64,000 bases of DNA from Mucor racemosus (taxonomy: Eukaryota; Mucoromycota; Mucoromycetes; Mucorales; Mucoraceae), in contig JAPEHQ010000010.1 of assembly GCA_027405735.1 (NCBI GenBank), forward strand, positions 1,612,001 through 1,676,000. Reading direction: 5' to 3'. The notes below the pieces were generated by a model that saw only the letters and a list, made by a program, of their open reading frames with translations, had not been told where the DNA came from and did no database searches. Shown one piece after another: positions 20,857-32,351 of this stretch (position 1 is its first letter; every line of letters begins with the position of its first letter). The position numbers and the translations under genes are program-made.

Positions 20857-22932
20857 ATGCCTCCACTCACAGCTAGAAAAAAAGCTTATCAAAATAGAGT
20901 AAAAAGCGATACAAGCCAGTTTATACGTGTTGATAATGAAGATTGGGAGATGATTGATTCCGACATCGCCGAATTAAACAGTGCAGCCCAGATGTGCAAT
21001 TCAAATCCTGAAATCCGTAGACCAGTGAATGAAATTTTAGTCGACACGACTAGAAAAAGCAACAGGCCTTTTTGGTATTCGAAAAATTCAAGGACGACAC
21101 TCTGGAGACGTGAAAAGGAGAATGAAGCTGTCGATGAGAGACATAAACTGGAGAGATTTGGTTTTGTTCCGCTGGTCCCAGCAATTCCTGTAGAAGAGCG
21201 ACAAGCATTAAGTCTTAAGGACAAAGAAATTATGCAAATAAAAGAAACATTTCCAAAACTTCAAGAATTTGTGAAGCCGGTGATGAACTCGAAGCATGAA
21301 GGAAGCAAAACTGAGACTTATAATTTTGTGCGATACTCTTCGATCAATTATTACTTTATCAAAAGACTTGAAGGTGATAAAACACTTTCAGCTTCGCGTA
21401 AAGCAGCTAGAATCTACTGGCCTAAAAACAACGTAACTTATCGTGCTATGACAATTGTTAAATGGGCCAAGGAGTTCATTTGTGAGGGTGTGTTGTCAAA
21501 CCATAACCAAGGCTGCCATTCAAAAAGAAAATGTTTTCTGAATGATTCTGATGTAAAACAAATTGTTCTTGAAGAAATCCGCAAAACAAAGCCTGCAGAG
21601 CGGTCTTTGGTCGTTATCAAGGAGTATATTGACAAAGTGGTTGTCCCTTCAATCTTAGGTGTTACTGATAGATGTGTAAGTCAGACTACTATCAGCAAGT
21701 ATCTCCATGAATGGGGTTACGCCTATAGAAAAAACCAAAAGACTATCTATTTTGATGGCCATGAACGGGAAGATGTGGTCGCATATAGAGATTTTTGGTC
21801 ACAAAGGATGCTTCAGTATATGGAAAAGATGGATTTTTACACAGGAGAGAACGAAGAAGATGTGTTGGAACCTGTTGGATTAGAATATTATGAAAAAAAG
21901 TATGTGTTCGTTACCCATGATGAAAGCACCTTCTACGCTAATGACGGTAAAAATGACTTGTGGTTGGCTGATGGTGAGAACTATATTCGTAAGAAGGGTC
22001 CAGGTTCCTCGATAATGGTAAGCGAATTCCAATGTCCCTGTCATGGAACTATGAAAATCAGAAGTTGGTCATCTAGGACGTTGTTTAAAGCAGGTGATTC
22101 CAGAGAAGGTTGGTGGACTTCAAAACACATGGTTGAACAGCTGAAAGAAAATGCAATTGGGCTTTTTGAAGCACTCCATCCAAACTGTCAAGCTATTTTT
22201 CTTTTCGATAACAGCTCCAACCATGGCGCTTTCGCTGATGATGCTCTGGTGGTTACTCGCATGACCTTAAACGAGAAGCCGTGGTCCTTAAATGAGAAGT
22301 TCCAGTTCCGTGATACTTGGTATATCTGCAAAGCCACTGGTTTGCGGAAACCACAGACTTTCTTTTACAATAAAGAGATTATCACGAATAAAAAGGGATG
22401 CGTCAAGACGAAGAAGGTCCGTTACTTCAAAGGAATCAAGTCGATCTTAGAAGAAAGAGGACGATGGGTTGGCCATGATGTTGAAGGCCAAAAATGGAAA
22501 CTGCATTGTGGTGCTCCCGAACGTGTCAATCCCATTTGTTGTGCTCGTCATTTTTTGGAAAACTGCCCTGATTTTGTTCAACAGAAATCTGCTTTGCAGG
22601 AAATAATTGAAGAATCTGGACACATCTTCGAATTATACCCGAAGTACCATTGCGAATGCAATTGGATTGAAATGTACTGGGGTGCTGCCAAGAGGGAAGC
22701 TCGTTTGCGATGTGACTATACGTTCAAGTCTCTGGAGAAAAATATCCATTCTTTTCTGGATACCTCTGGTAACCTGACTCAAATCAGACGTTATTTCAGA
22801 AGGTCGATGGACTACATCGAAGCTTATAGCAAATGTAGAGACGGTAGAGAAGTTGTCCAAGAAGTTAAGAAATTTGTGGAAAAAAAATATTTATCCCATA
22901 GAAAAGTTAGAATTCCTAACGATTTGTTATAA
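20857..22932 (+). CDS. DDE transposase with a long D2-E insert
   Basis: An intronless 691-residue ORF inside the transposon. Catalytic core motifs: FVTHDESTFYANDG (first Asp), AIFLFDNSSNHG (second Asp) and YHCECNWIEMYWG (Glu), resembling the DES/DN..H/NPIE.W motifs of IS630-Tc1-mariner enzymes. Between the second Asp and the Glu lie about 150 residues instead of the roughly 34 of Tc1. The insert carries Cys/His residues (KLHCGAP, PICCARHFLENC) that could bind zinc. The N-terminal part has a helix-turn-helix-like region (RKAARIYWPKNNVTYRAMTIVKWAKEF) and a second candidate (VSQTTISKYLHEWGY). Similar proteins with HDES and CELN-IE.cW motifs are common in fungal genomes; I recognise the type but not a named family. 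There are no stops or frameshifts. Confidence 0.85.
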   Translation: MPPLTARKKAYQNRVKSDTSQFIRVDNEDWEMIDSDIAELNSAAQMCNSNPEIRRPVNEILVDTTRKSNRPFWYSKNSRTTLWRREKENEAVDERHKLERFGFVPLVPAIPVEERQALSLKDKEIMQIKETFPKLQEFVKPVMNSKHEGSKTETYNFVRYSSINYYFIKRLEGDKTLSASRKAARIYWPKNNVTYRAMTIVKWAKEFICEGVLSNHNQGCHSKRKCFLNDSDVKQIVLEEIRKTKPAERSLVVIKEYIDKVVVPSILGVTDRCVSQTTISKYLHEWGYAYRKNQKTIYFDGHEREDVVAYRDFWSQRMLQYMEKMDFYTGENEEDVLEPVGLEYYEKKYVFVTHDESTFYANDGKNDLWLADGENYIRKKGPGSSIMVSEFQCPCHGTMKIRSWSSRTLFKAGDSREGWWTSKHMVEQLKENAIGLFEALHPNCQAIFLFDNSSNHGAFADDALVVTRMTLNEKPWSLNEKFQFRDTWYICKATGLRKPQTFFYNKEIITNKKGCVKTKKVRYFKGIKSILEERGRWVGHDVEGQKWKLHCGAPERVNPICCARHFLENCPDFVQQKSALQEIIEESGHIFELYPKYHCECNWIEMYWGAAKREARLRCDYTFKSLEKNIHSFLDTSGNLTQIRRYFRRSMDYIEAYSKCRDGREVVQEVKKFVEKKYLSHRKVRIPNDLL

Positions 22933-23196
22933 AAATAAAATGTTTGTTTAAACTTATTATACTTCTCAATCTCTCAAATAACAAATGAGCTACATCACCT
23001 GCCATGAGATGCCTCCAAAAAAAAAAGCATACTGAAATAGCGGTGTTTAAAAGTAAATAAAAATTGAAACAAAATTAAGGTTTACACAGATTTAAAGCTG
23101 GTGGCACGTTATGCTAAGAATAATGTCTACATAATCCTTTGAGCACTTCTACTAGTAATACATGTACCCAGTATAGTCTATGTCCTAAACAGCCAT

Positions 23197-23315
23197 CATA
23201 GTTTTAAGCTGTGATGAAAACTATTATTTTAATTATCTCGGCGAAAAATATTAATTTTTCGCTGAAACAAAAAATGCTGAGTAGTTTTGAATTGGATCTG
23301 TGCTGAACTAGGTAG
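23197..23315 (-). repeat. Family 1 repeat R2, right part
   Basis: Continuation of the inverted copy interrupted at 19601. CTGTGATGAAAACTATTATT and the following GGCGAAAAATATTAATTTTT block match the reverse complement of about 6120-6250 in R1. Confidence 0.75.
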
Positions 23316-23816
23316 TATTTCTCCACATAATAAATTAAAAACCATCTCATTTGAAACCATGCCATGCAATTCAAATAAGAGATTATGAATATAAACCATA
23401 AATAATCAAGGATATTCTAATGTATCAAAGATACCAAGGGTATTCATAATGTGCTGTATTGTAAATAAAAAAACCGAAAATTTCATGCGAATCAAATAGA
23501 ACAAGTAAGGGCTGTTCTGAACATATGATTGACAGCTGAGGTTGCCAAAAACCAATTTAATAGCCGCCCTTGATCAAGTAAATCAAGGACTCAACAATCC
23601 AACAATATATTCAAAATTACGGAATAACTGAAAGTCGACAGAACAACTGCCAGACAAATATCAATAGCCAAATAATATAAATAGAGAAGTGGAAATAGCA
23701 TTTTATTGTAGATTATCGATAATCAAATAAAGAAGGATTTAAACAGTATCTCTTTTAAAGCTTTTTTTCATAAAATTTTACTCCTTTTTACTGCAAGATC
23801 TATCTTATTTGAATAT
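23316..23816. other. Geneless stretch
   Basis: AT-rich, no ORF, no repeat partner found in the window. Confidence 0.4.
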
Positions 23817-23930
23817 TGTTGCGTCCACAAATCTGTGAATACTCCTTGGTTACAATTATGATACAGTTTGATATGATAAGTTCTACATTGCTGTAGTGTA
23901 TTATGTTATAAAGCTCTGTGCTCCTGAGTG
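23817..23930 (+). repeat. LTR-like end fragment shared with 38.7 kb
   Basis: It starts TGTTGCGTCCACAAATCTG and resembles the reverse complement of about 38675-38784, which begins TGTTGCATCCACAGATCTG. Shared words include CTCCTTGGTTA, CAGTTTGATATG and AAGTTCTACATTGCTGT. The TG start and its position next to a gag relic at 38.8 kb suggest the beginning of a second LTR type. The 3' end cannot be placed. Confidence 0.55.
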
Positions 23931-23950
23931 TTACTGATATTCGCTGTTAA

Positions 23951-24847
23951 TGCTAGTTAGCGCAATTAAAACCCTACTAAATTGCTCATTTTTCAGCCAA
24001 TGCAAAAGCAGCATTACAGCGCATGAACCATAAACTAAACCAAATAATAGGCAGTAACTGTTGTTATCATAGAAACATACATTTTTCTACCAGAAAAACC
24101 GTCTATCATATCATACATTCATTAAAAAATTGCAAAAGCGAGCGCGTAGAACGACGCTCTAATTGAGCATAGCAAGATTGAATTGTTAAGTCTCTTATAC
24201 TATGGTATATCTAAGTTTTAAATAAAAAAGCGTTTCTTTTTTTTTACTATTCTTATATTTAACCACGTATGGTCTGAAAATTCAGTTTTTGTAGCGGACA
24301 TTTTCGGGGCTCATTTTATCCTTACCAACACTCATGATTTTGATAAAAAAAAAGAAAAATCAAATTTTCATACCAAAATCAACGTTTAAATATACTAAAA
24401 TATGAGAGACAATTGTAGCTATAGCGAATACACATCCTATAAAAACCTAATATTAAATGTTAATTATTGAAACTTTGTACTTTTGTCCCAAAAATGGTTT
24501 TTTGATTAAAGGATTTTCATGTAATATTTTACAATAAAAATGTTTGTTATTTTTTATTGAGCAAATAGAGCGCTAAATGTTGTATATGTGTATATTTTTG
24601 GTTTTATAATTGGTAGTATAATTAACTCTAGATTTGCAAAATCAGAAAAAAAAAATTTAAAAAATGTCAAAATTGAGGATCTGGACAAAAATAATTTTTT
24701 AAATTAATATTCCGCTTATAGGCCTTGCAAGACTTAAAAATAAGAGATTTTATAATACTTGAGAACTTTTTCAAGAATTTACGATGCTGTACCCACTTGA
24801 TTCAAGCTTATTACTGTAGATCTTTATACATTTTAATATTGTGTGGT
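23951..24847 (+). repeat. Dispersed repeat family 2, copy a
   Basis: About 0.9 kb that reappears inverted at 52932-53850. Matching blocks run the whole length: CCTTACCAACACTCATGATT, ATCAACGTTTAAATATA, AAATTATTTTTGTCCAGATC (read on the other strand) and CCCACTTGATTCAAGCTTA. It ends near 24847 at ATTGTGTGGTA. No long ORF, no assured terminal repeats. Confidence 0.8.
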
Positions 24848-26570
24848 ACCGAAATTAATAAGTGCATGCCTTCTCTATGAATAATCAAAGCTGTAGTGAA
24901 ACATGAAATGTGATCTACGTCTATTTTTCAAAAAAAAAAAGTCATCTTAAATACTAATTAAATAACTGTAAGCAAATAAATACCAAAACATCCTAAGCCT
25001 TTGTTTGTTAAATGAGTTGATTCATAAGATATTCAGCATTTGATGGTAAAGCAAATAATAATGGACAGCATTATATACTGGATATATCTTAATTTCTCTA
25101 AAATGTAGAGGTTTGATGGAATAGCTGATAAAACAAATACATTTAATTGGCAAATACTGGCTTCAAAATATCCAGATCATGATTTGATAGTTTCTACAAA
25201 TGTGCCTTTAAATGATTTGAATGCCATTTGAGAAAAAAAAATCTATTCGGAACCTCCCCCCCCCCTCCTTCGGTATGAGATGTGGAATGTCAGCATCTTA
25301 TATTAACAAAAAATCGAAGAAATACGATAGAAAGAAAGTATGGAGAGTTCAATTATGCGTTTCTGCAACCGCCAAAAATCAGTAGAAACAAGGTTTCAAA
25401 GTTTTCCATCTTTAATAATTTTACGGCAAAATGGGAAATGACAATAGTGTATTACATAATAATTTATTTCGAGATTACTGTATATCGATATTTAGAGTAT
25501 CCAGAATAGAGAGTGATATCCAATTTCGTTCAAAATTTGGATTTCAAGCGGCATTAATTTGAGTCCGTACTACTTGAAATCTAAGCTCTTTGCTTACAAG
25601 AAATACTTTTACAGCAAAGCTTTAGCAACAAGTACTAAAACAGAATACAGTATGCTGAAAATTATAGCAAAAAATGTATAATTGAATTAAAAGCGGTTTT
25701 GATGCAAACAAAAGCATTGAAATTCTTTAAAGGCGTTACACATAGTTTTATAGAAAATGATTTCTCAGAATCTACCAGAAGTAGAATAGGATAACAACGT
25801 CTTTTTTTATTACTATAAATATACGCATTTGTTTGAAAGAGTATCGAAAAATTAGCATACAACCATTAGATAACTTTAATCATGAATTTTCCACTGGTTC
25901 CCCAGAGTTTTTGAGCTTATATTTATTATTGAGCAAAGGGATAATATCTACATTTTCATATGATATGCAACTTGTAAATATCCGCTTAAAATGGACAATA
26001 AATGATCATTTGAGTGAACGCAAACTGCCCTGAGTGATCGTCGTACTCTCACATCGTAACACATCCTTCTCTTGTAATTTTAAATACGTTATGTTATGAG
26101 AATAGCATGCACCCAGTAACATATATCTATCTTCCCATGAACATGGGTAGCAAACCTATAGATCCATTTTGCTGATATAATATCCAAATATCAGTAAATT
26201 TAATACTATTGATATATACAGAGATCAAGATCTGCACGATAACTAGAGCAACCAAGAATAGCAACATTTCTGACAGTTTCCGGATCTCAATCAGGTTTTA
26301 ACCTATTTGATTAGCTTGCTACATTGTTGTATATGATTGGACCGATATATTATAATGTGCATCGTTGGGTCTCAATTAATAGCAGAAGAAAACGAAGCAT
26401 TTAGAGAATGTCGGATACCCGAATAAGAAGGTTTTAATTTTTAATTGCTTTCTAATTTTGCCCCTATTTTATCTTTTTTTTCTTCTTCTTCTTCTTCTCT
26501 TCCCTCCTTTTTCTTCCATCCTAAATCCTTGATATATTTTTGAAAGGAAAAAGGGTCCTTAAATTAGATC
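24848..26570. other. Geneless stretch up to KEX2
   Basis: Several short ORFs (25282-25509, 25662-25862, 25833-26033) lack recognisable features. A run of about 13 C bases lies near 25255-25267. The last few hundred bases are the KEX2 upstream region, with a TTC microsatellite at about 26478-26500. Confidence 0.45.
26478..26500. repeat. TTC microsatellite in the KEX2 upstream region
   Basis: About seven TTC units in a CT-rich leader, typical of fungal promoters and 5' leaders. Confidence 0.7.
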
Positions 26571-29249
26571 ATGGTACACTTTTTTAGCTTAACGGTAGTA
26601 GCTTTGTTTGTTACTTTTACACAAACACAAGCTCAAAGATATATGGGAAAAAGAGACCTTAATCGAGATTATTATACATTAAATATACCCAACACCGAAG
26701 ATGGTATGGAATCAGCAAAACATATTGCTCAACAGCTTCAAGTGAGGTTTGAAGGTAGTGTGGGTGAATTAGACTCCTGGTTCATGGTGAGCTCTCCTCA
26801 AAGTCTAAAAAGAGATGATCCTGTATTGGCCAACTTCGACAAACTCAAGTATCTTTCACTATTAAAAAGAGACGCCACTTCTCAACACTGGCAAAATGTA
26901 AAGCTTATAGAAAAACAAGCTTTGAAACGACGTACAAAACGTGGGCCAATACCCGCAGATAAACAATTAATTGATGCACAAAAGACCTTAGGTATTAAAG
27001 ATCCTTGGTTTCCCCAGCAATGGCATTTGGTAAATATCTTGTTTTTTTTTAAAAAAAAAGAAATGAGCCTCTTTTAACTTTAATCCACAATTTATAGATC
27101 AATACAGAAAATCCAGGCAACGATATCAATGTAACCGGAGTCTGGAAGCAAGGTTAGTTTGATACCATGTATTATAGCTCTTGTTGACTAATTTTGTCTT
27201 GGCGTTGTAGGTATTGCTGGTAAAGGTGTTAATGTTGTGATTCTGGATGATGGTTTAGATTATAAAAGTAGAGACCTTGCAGACAATTTTGTATGTATAT
27301 TTTTATAAATATTTTATATAATACATTTTCATTGATTTCGCTTATGTTTAGTTTGCAGAAGGGTCCTATGATTTTAATGATCATGAATCTTTACCTACGC
27401 CAAAATTATGGGATGATAGTCATGGAACTCGATGTGCTGGACAAATAGCAGCTGTAAAGAATGATGTATGTGGTATGGGCATTGCATACGAAGCAAAGGT
27501 AGCTGGTGTTCGTATTTTATCAGGCGATTTAACTGATGCAGATGAAGCAATTGCGCTCAATTATGAATATCAAAAGAACATGATCTTTAGTTGCAGTTGG
27601 GGACCTCCAGATAATGGGCAAACAATGGAAGCGCCTAATGGTATTTTAGCAGATGCTTTTATAAATGGTATCAAAAAGGGCCGAGATGGAAAAGGATCAA
27701 TTTATGTATTTGCCACAGGTAATGGTGCTATATCTGGCGATAATTGTAATTTTGATGGATATACCAATAGTATTTATACTATCACTGTGGGAGCTATTGA
27801 TCATACAAATGAACATCCTCCTTATTCTGAAAGCTGTTCAGCTCAATTAGTAGTAACGTATTCAAGTGGTGGTGGTCAATTTATCGTAAGTTTGTTGTAT
27901 ATTTCAATGTGAATTTTGGACTAAATTTTTTTGTGATGATATAAAACAAATATACAGCACACTACAGATGTTGGTGAAAACAGCTGCTCTGATCGACATG
28001 GTGGCACATCGGCTGCTGCACCTAATGCAGCTGGTATTTTTGCATTAGTATTATCTGTTCGACCTGACCTGACTTGGAGAGATTTACAACATCTTTGTGT
28101 ACAAACAGCATTGCCTATCAATACCAAGGATAGTGATTGGAAAAAATTACCGTCTGGAAGATTATATAATCATAAATTTGGATATGGTAAATTAGATGCT
28201 TATGCATTGGTCGAAGCAGCCAAAACATTTGAATTGGTAAATCAACAAACTTGGCTTGAGTTGCCTAGTCCAGTAAAAAAGAGAGCTATTCCTGACTCTT
28301 CAGGTCTTAAAACTCGAAAGGCTTTGAAAAATATTGTTTTGGTCACTGATGAAATGATCAAAGCAGCCGGTCTGCTTCGATTGGAACATATTACAGCTAC
28401 TGTAAACATTCAGCATGAAAGACGTGGTAACATTGTCATTGATTTGGAGAGCCCTACCAACGTCAAATCAGAGTTGGCTACTAGACGTAATTTGGATACA
28501 GATGATGGCGGCATTCACAATTGGAAGTTTATGACAGTAAAGCATTGGTAAATTAAGGTTTTTGAGTTTTGAAAAATGTAAGTTTATTGACAATAAACAA
28601 TAGGGAAGAGGATCCTGTCGGTAATTGGACACTCAATGTATATGATGTTGATAATCCAGAATCAAAAGGTTTCATGTTGAACTGGACCTTGACATTATTT
28701 GGAGAGCAAGATCCTGCATTTGTTGGAACACCTATTCATACATCTACTGGTATTCATGATGATAAAGAACATGAAGTTTCTATCGCACCCTCTACCTCCA
28801 CTGTTAAACCAATCGCTACATCATTGGATAATACTCCATCGAGACCAACTCGTATTAAATCTGCGGATAATAATAGTAAAGTCTCAAAGTCAAAGTCATC
28901 TACTGGTTCAGCAACTGCCTCTTCAGCTAGTAGCCAAACCCCTGTAACCGAAGACGATCAAGCAGAGACAGAAACAGCAACGTTGTCAAGGGATGACGGT
29001 TATTTGACAATATTATATGCTGCTTTAGGGTCGTTTGCTATTCTTGGAGTAGCTACAGGACTCTACTTTTACAAGCGTCAAGGATGGAAATCACCTGTTG
29101 CCATGGCAACTCAAGATAGACAATCAGGACCTGGAGGATACGAATTTGACGTTCTTCAGCCATTGACAGAATTAGATGAAGATGAATTATCAGAATCCGA
29201 TTCTGATGACAATAATGAAGTTGATAGACTTGTTCGAAATAATCATTAA
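26571..29249 (+). CDS. KEX2: Kexin, Kex2-type proprotein convertase
   Basis: Six exons, 26571-27029, 27098-27152, 27211-27290, 27352-27885, 27958-28547 and 28604-29249, encode 787 residues. The order is: a signal peptide (about residues 1-21); a propeptide ending in the autocleavage site RRTKR|GP near residue 124; a subtilisin domain with Asp184 (VVILDDGLDY), His222 (DDSHGTRCAG), oxyanion Asn322 (ATGNGA) and Ser394 (GGTSAAAPNAAG); the P domain (about 425-620, including GNWTLNVYDVDNPESKG); a Ser/Thr-rich stalk; one membrane helix (about 707-729); and an acidic cytosolic tail with a YEFDVL motif that could serve Golgi retrieval. This is a Golgi protease that cuts after KR/RR in secreted precursors. 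All catalytic residues are present. Confidence 0.95.
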
Positions 29250-29436
29250 ATATCGTCTTTTATGTCAATAAACCCCGATGATGTCTTGATAATCCCATTA
29301 GTTGCCTTTCCTTTCTTCACTTGCTCCATCTTTTTAAATCCAAGAGTTAAATAACTTTAGCTCCCCTGTTTCTAAGCTTCTTTCTCCGATATTTTTTCTC
29401 TTTCTTCTTCTTTTACATATTTCATATAATTTTCTT

Positions 29437-31207
29437 ATGATGGCTTCAACTTTAAATTTAGGAAGAGTCGCATTTTTTACTATATCAAAAGCTTTGAAAT
29501 CAAAGCAACACTTTGTCAACAAACCATTGACAAAACGTTTCATTAGCACAATTAGAAGAGGTATAAAGCGCAGTTCAAGTGTTTTTTATGGGCATTATTT
29601 TATTTACAAATATTCAATTTCTGGGGAATTCATTTAGATGGCCATGTCATTTTAGGTGGTAGTGTCAATCACGCGTATCAAAAGGTAATGAGAAAATAAT
29701 TATAAAATGTGAAAACAAAAATTAATCATGTATTTTAGAGATGTATTCACGCAACAGGTAACACAATAAACGTACAATACCAGGGGGGTTTTATGTGAAT
29801 TAATCCTTTATATGTTTAGCACCTACATCAGCATCAAAGAAAGATCCTTATGATGTATTGGGAGTAAAGAAGAGTTCAACTGCAAGTGAAATCAAAAAGG
29901 CTTATTACGGTGTAAGTATTTTGACGTTTATATCAATGCATAAATTATTCTAACATGTCATTTTTATTGAATAGTTGGCAAAGAAATATCATCCAGACAC
30001 AAATAAAGATAAGGATGCTCGTGAGAAATTTGTACAAATTCAAGAAGCATACGAAATTTTATCTGATGAACAAAAACGTCAACAATATGATCAATTCGGT
30101 CATGGATATGAAGGTGGCGCACCAGGAGGAGGCGGTCCATATGGTGGTTTTGGAGGTGGAAGTGGATTCCCCGGTGGATTTGACCCCAATGACATTTTTA
30201 GTCAATTCTTTGGTGGTGGATTTGGTGGTAGAGCTGGTGCCGGCGGTGCAGATCCTTTCCATAATAGACCTTCTCCCGGAGAAGATTTGCAAGTACCTTT
30301 GACATTAACATTTATGGAAGCAGTAAAGGGTGCTACTAAATTTGTTCAAGTCAATAAAGTATCAAACTGTGATACATGTCATGGTAGTGGCTTAGGGGAA
30401 GGTAAAAAGAAGGAAACATGTCAAACATGTCATGGCTCAGGTGTACAAACAATTATGATGGGTGGTTTCCATATGCAAACCGCCTGTCAAACATGTGGTG
30501 GTGCTGGTTCTTCCATTCCTCAAGGCTGTGGCTGTTCATCTTGCAACGGTATGGGTAAAGTAAGAGAAAGAAAGACAGTTCAAGTCAAGGTACCAGCAGG
30601 TGTAGATCAAAACTCCAGAATTCGAGTTACTGGTGAAGGTGATTCACCATTGAAGGGAGAAGGCCCAAATGGTGATTTATTTGTTACATTAAATATTCAA
30701 GCATCCAAAGTATTCCGTAGACAAGATTCAGACATCTTTGTTGATGCAAAGATTCCTTTCTATAAAGCCATGTTAGGTGGTCGTATTCGTATTCCTACTG
30801 TCGATGGCGACGTTGATGTAAAAGTTCCATCAGGAGCACAACCTGGTGATAACATTGCTTTAAGAGGTCGTGGTATTCAAAGGCTCCGTAGTTCCGCTCG
30901 AGGTGATCAAATCGTTACACTCAAGGTAGAATTCCCTAGATCTTTAAAGGGAAAACAAAAGGAAATTATTCAAGAATATGCAGCATTAGTCGATGAAGAA
31001 TATCGACCAAAAGAAGAGCCTCCAATTCAAGTTGCACCTGATACACCTCCATCATCACCATCAACTGAAAATGTCCCTGATGATGATAATAAAAAGGAAG
31101 GAGGCTTCTTTAAAAATGCATTAGGCAAAATCAAAGGAAAGATTTGTCATGATGAAGAAGAGAACAACAAGAAACAAGATCAAGATAAAGAAAATGAAAA
31201 GAAATAG
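29437..31207 (+). CDS. MDJ1: Mitochondrial DnaJ-type chaperone Mdj1
   Basis: Five exons, 29437-29560, 29656-29684, 29739-29757 (19 nt), 29820-29911 and 29975-31207, encode 498 residues. The N-terminus is basic and Ser/Thr-rich ([26 protein letters not shown]), a mitochondrial presequence. The J domain (DPYDVLGV to YDQFG) has HPD at about residues 94-96. A Gly/Phe-rich linker follows, then four zinc-binding CxxCxGxG-type motifs ([32 protein letters not shown]) at about 220-285, the C-terminal substrate-binding domains and an acidic/Lys tail. It works with matrix Hsp70 in folding. The start could be either of two adjacent ATG codons. An ORF that starts in the last exon would miss the presequence and half of the J domain. 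Confidence 0.93.
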
Positions 31208-31333
31208 ATATATGTTATAATAGATGTTATTTAGATTTTTGTTTTTATTACCAAATAAAAAATATATATATACAAAATTGTTGAAAGATAGATTTAAAAG
31301 ATGCGAGTTTTTTTTTGGGGGGGTATTCTTTCT

Positions 31334-32351
31334 TCAAAACATTTCTTCAGTGAAACGCTTCAGTTTCTTTTTATATCCTTCTTCTGCTGAACAATCATCA
31401 CAATACCATTTTCCAACAGGTGGTTCAGCTAATCCTACACAAGCATAATGAAACCATTCTTTTTCGCACTATAAAAATGATATGAGTTATGTTATTATGG
31501 TAAGAATCATGGATACAAAACATACGTTATCTCCATCGCAAGCAACCATATCACCAAATGATACCTGGTTACAGTAGCAGTATTTTGGTTCATTTGGATC
31601 AATTTCTATTTCTGGTAGGGCTCCATTTTGTTCTATTGCTGGATTTGGTCTAGATGAATGGAGTGTTCTACTGTAATAATCATAAAAAAAGTACATCAAT
31701 ATCCAGGTTGAGGAAAAATAAACTATAAATTGATTTACCTCTTTCTTACAGAAATTGCTCCTTGGGGAGAAGGTCTCTTACGATCAAATCTCCAGCTTGT
31801 ATCTTCTGTTAAATTCTTTCTAGCGGCTCCTCCCATCCATTCCATATCACTGATATCGCTCTTTGCCATTTGAGAATCGATACGTTCAATATGTCGAGTA
31901 ACTAAATCATACATTCTCTTGGTTAAATCAATCTTCTGGTCTTGCTTTTGTACAGCCAATTTATAATCTTTTTCCAGTTGAAGACGAGCAGAATCTAAAC
32001 TCGTAGAAGGCGTAGGAGTCGTTGGACTAGCTGTTGTAGAGGAAGCATTAGAATTATTGTTGTTAGATACTCTGCAGAGTTTAGAATAAGAACGTCGATG
32101 CTTGGTATAAATCTCTCTAAAACCTATTGAAACAATAATGTCAATTTTAAAATAACTCAATCATCTCATTTACACATGTACACAATACGTTGAAATTCTT
32201 CGTCCATACTACGTAACTCGTGCATATTCTGATCAATTTCTGAAGGTAAATTTTGTAAACCTATTTTATTTCTTTAGTTATAATGAATTTGATTATCAAA
32301 ATTAGCCTTACTTTCTACATAATCTTCAAAGATATCAGCTACAGACGTCAT
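31334..32351 (-). CDS. ING-family PHD-finger protein (Yng/Pho23 type)
   Basis: Five exons read leftwards: 32351-32312, 32260-32189, 32123-31739, 31670-31526 and 31468-31334, in frame for 258 residues. The N-terminal ING helix domain reads [34 protein letters not shown] and continues with [16 protein letters not shown] disordered Ser/Thr-rich linker follows. The C-terminal PHD finger has the full C4HC3 set ([26 protein letters not shown]) and was assembled across an intron. ING proteins read H3K4me3 and belong to histone acetyltransferase or deacetylase complexes. The size fits Yng2 of NuA4 or Yng1, but the paralogue cannot be fixed by eye, so no symbol is given. The last residues [12 protein letters not shown] follow the finger as a basic tail. 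Confidence 0.9.

Larger units (their letters stand above)
20069..23109 (+). mobile_element. Intact DDE DNA transposon with TA target duplication
   Basis: A 3041-bp element. Its ends are defined by the empty copy of the same LTR at 56504-57050. Terminal inverted repeats of about 23 bp start ACGTGCCACCA and match at 21 of 23 positions (20069-20091 against 23087-23109). The dinucleotide TA is duplicated at 20067-20068 and 23110-23111 but present once at 56969-56970. TA duplication places it in or near the IS630-Tc1-mariner superfamily. A 691-codon transposase fills 20857-22932, leaving a 788-bp left arm with repeated hairpins and a 177-bp right arm. The intact ORF and near-identical host LTRs suggest recent movement. 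Confidence 0.93.
19602..23191. mobile_element. Solo LTR (copy A) split by a DDE transposon
   Basis: LTR sequence at 19602-20068 and 23112-23191 equals the uninterrupted 547-bp sequence at 56504-57050, with a single mismatch seen (C versus T near 19900). It starts TGTTTA and ends TAAACA, the usual TG...CA ends. It is flanked by a 5-bp duplication GCCAT (19597-19601 and 23192-23196). No internal retrotransposon DNA is attached, so it is a solo LTR left after recombination between two LTRs. The gap between its two halves is filled exactly by the transposon at 20069-23109. Confidence 0.9.
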
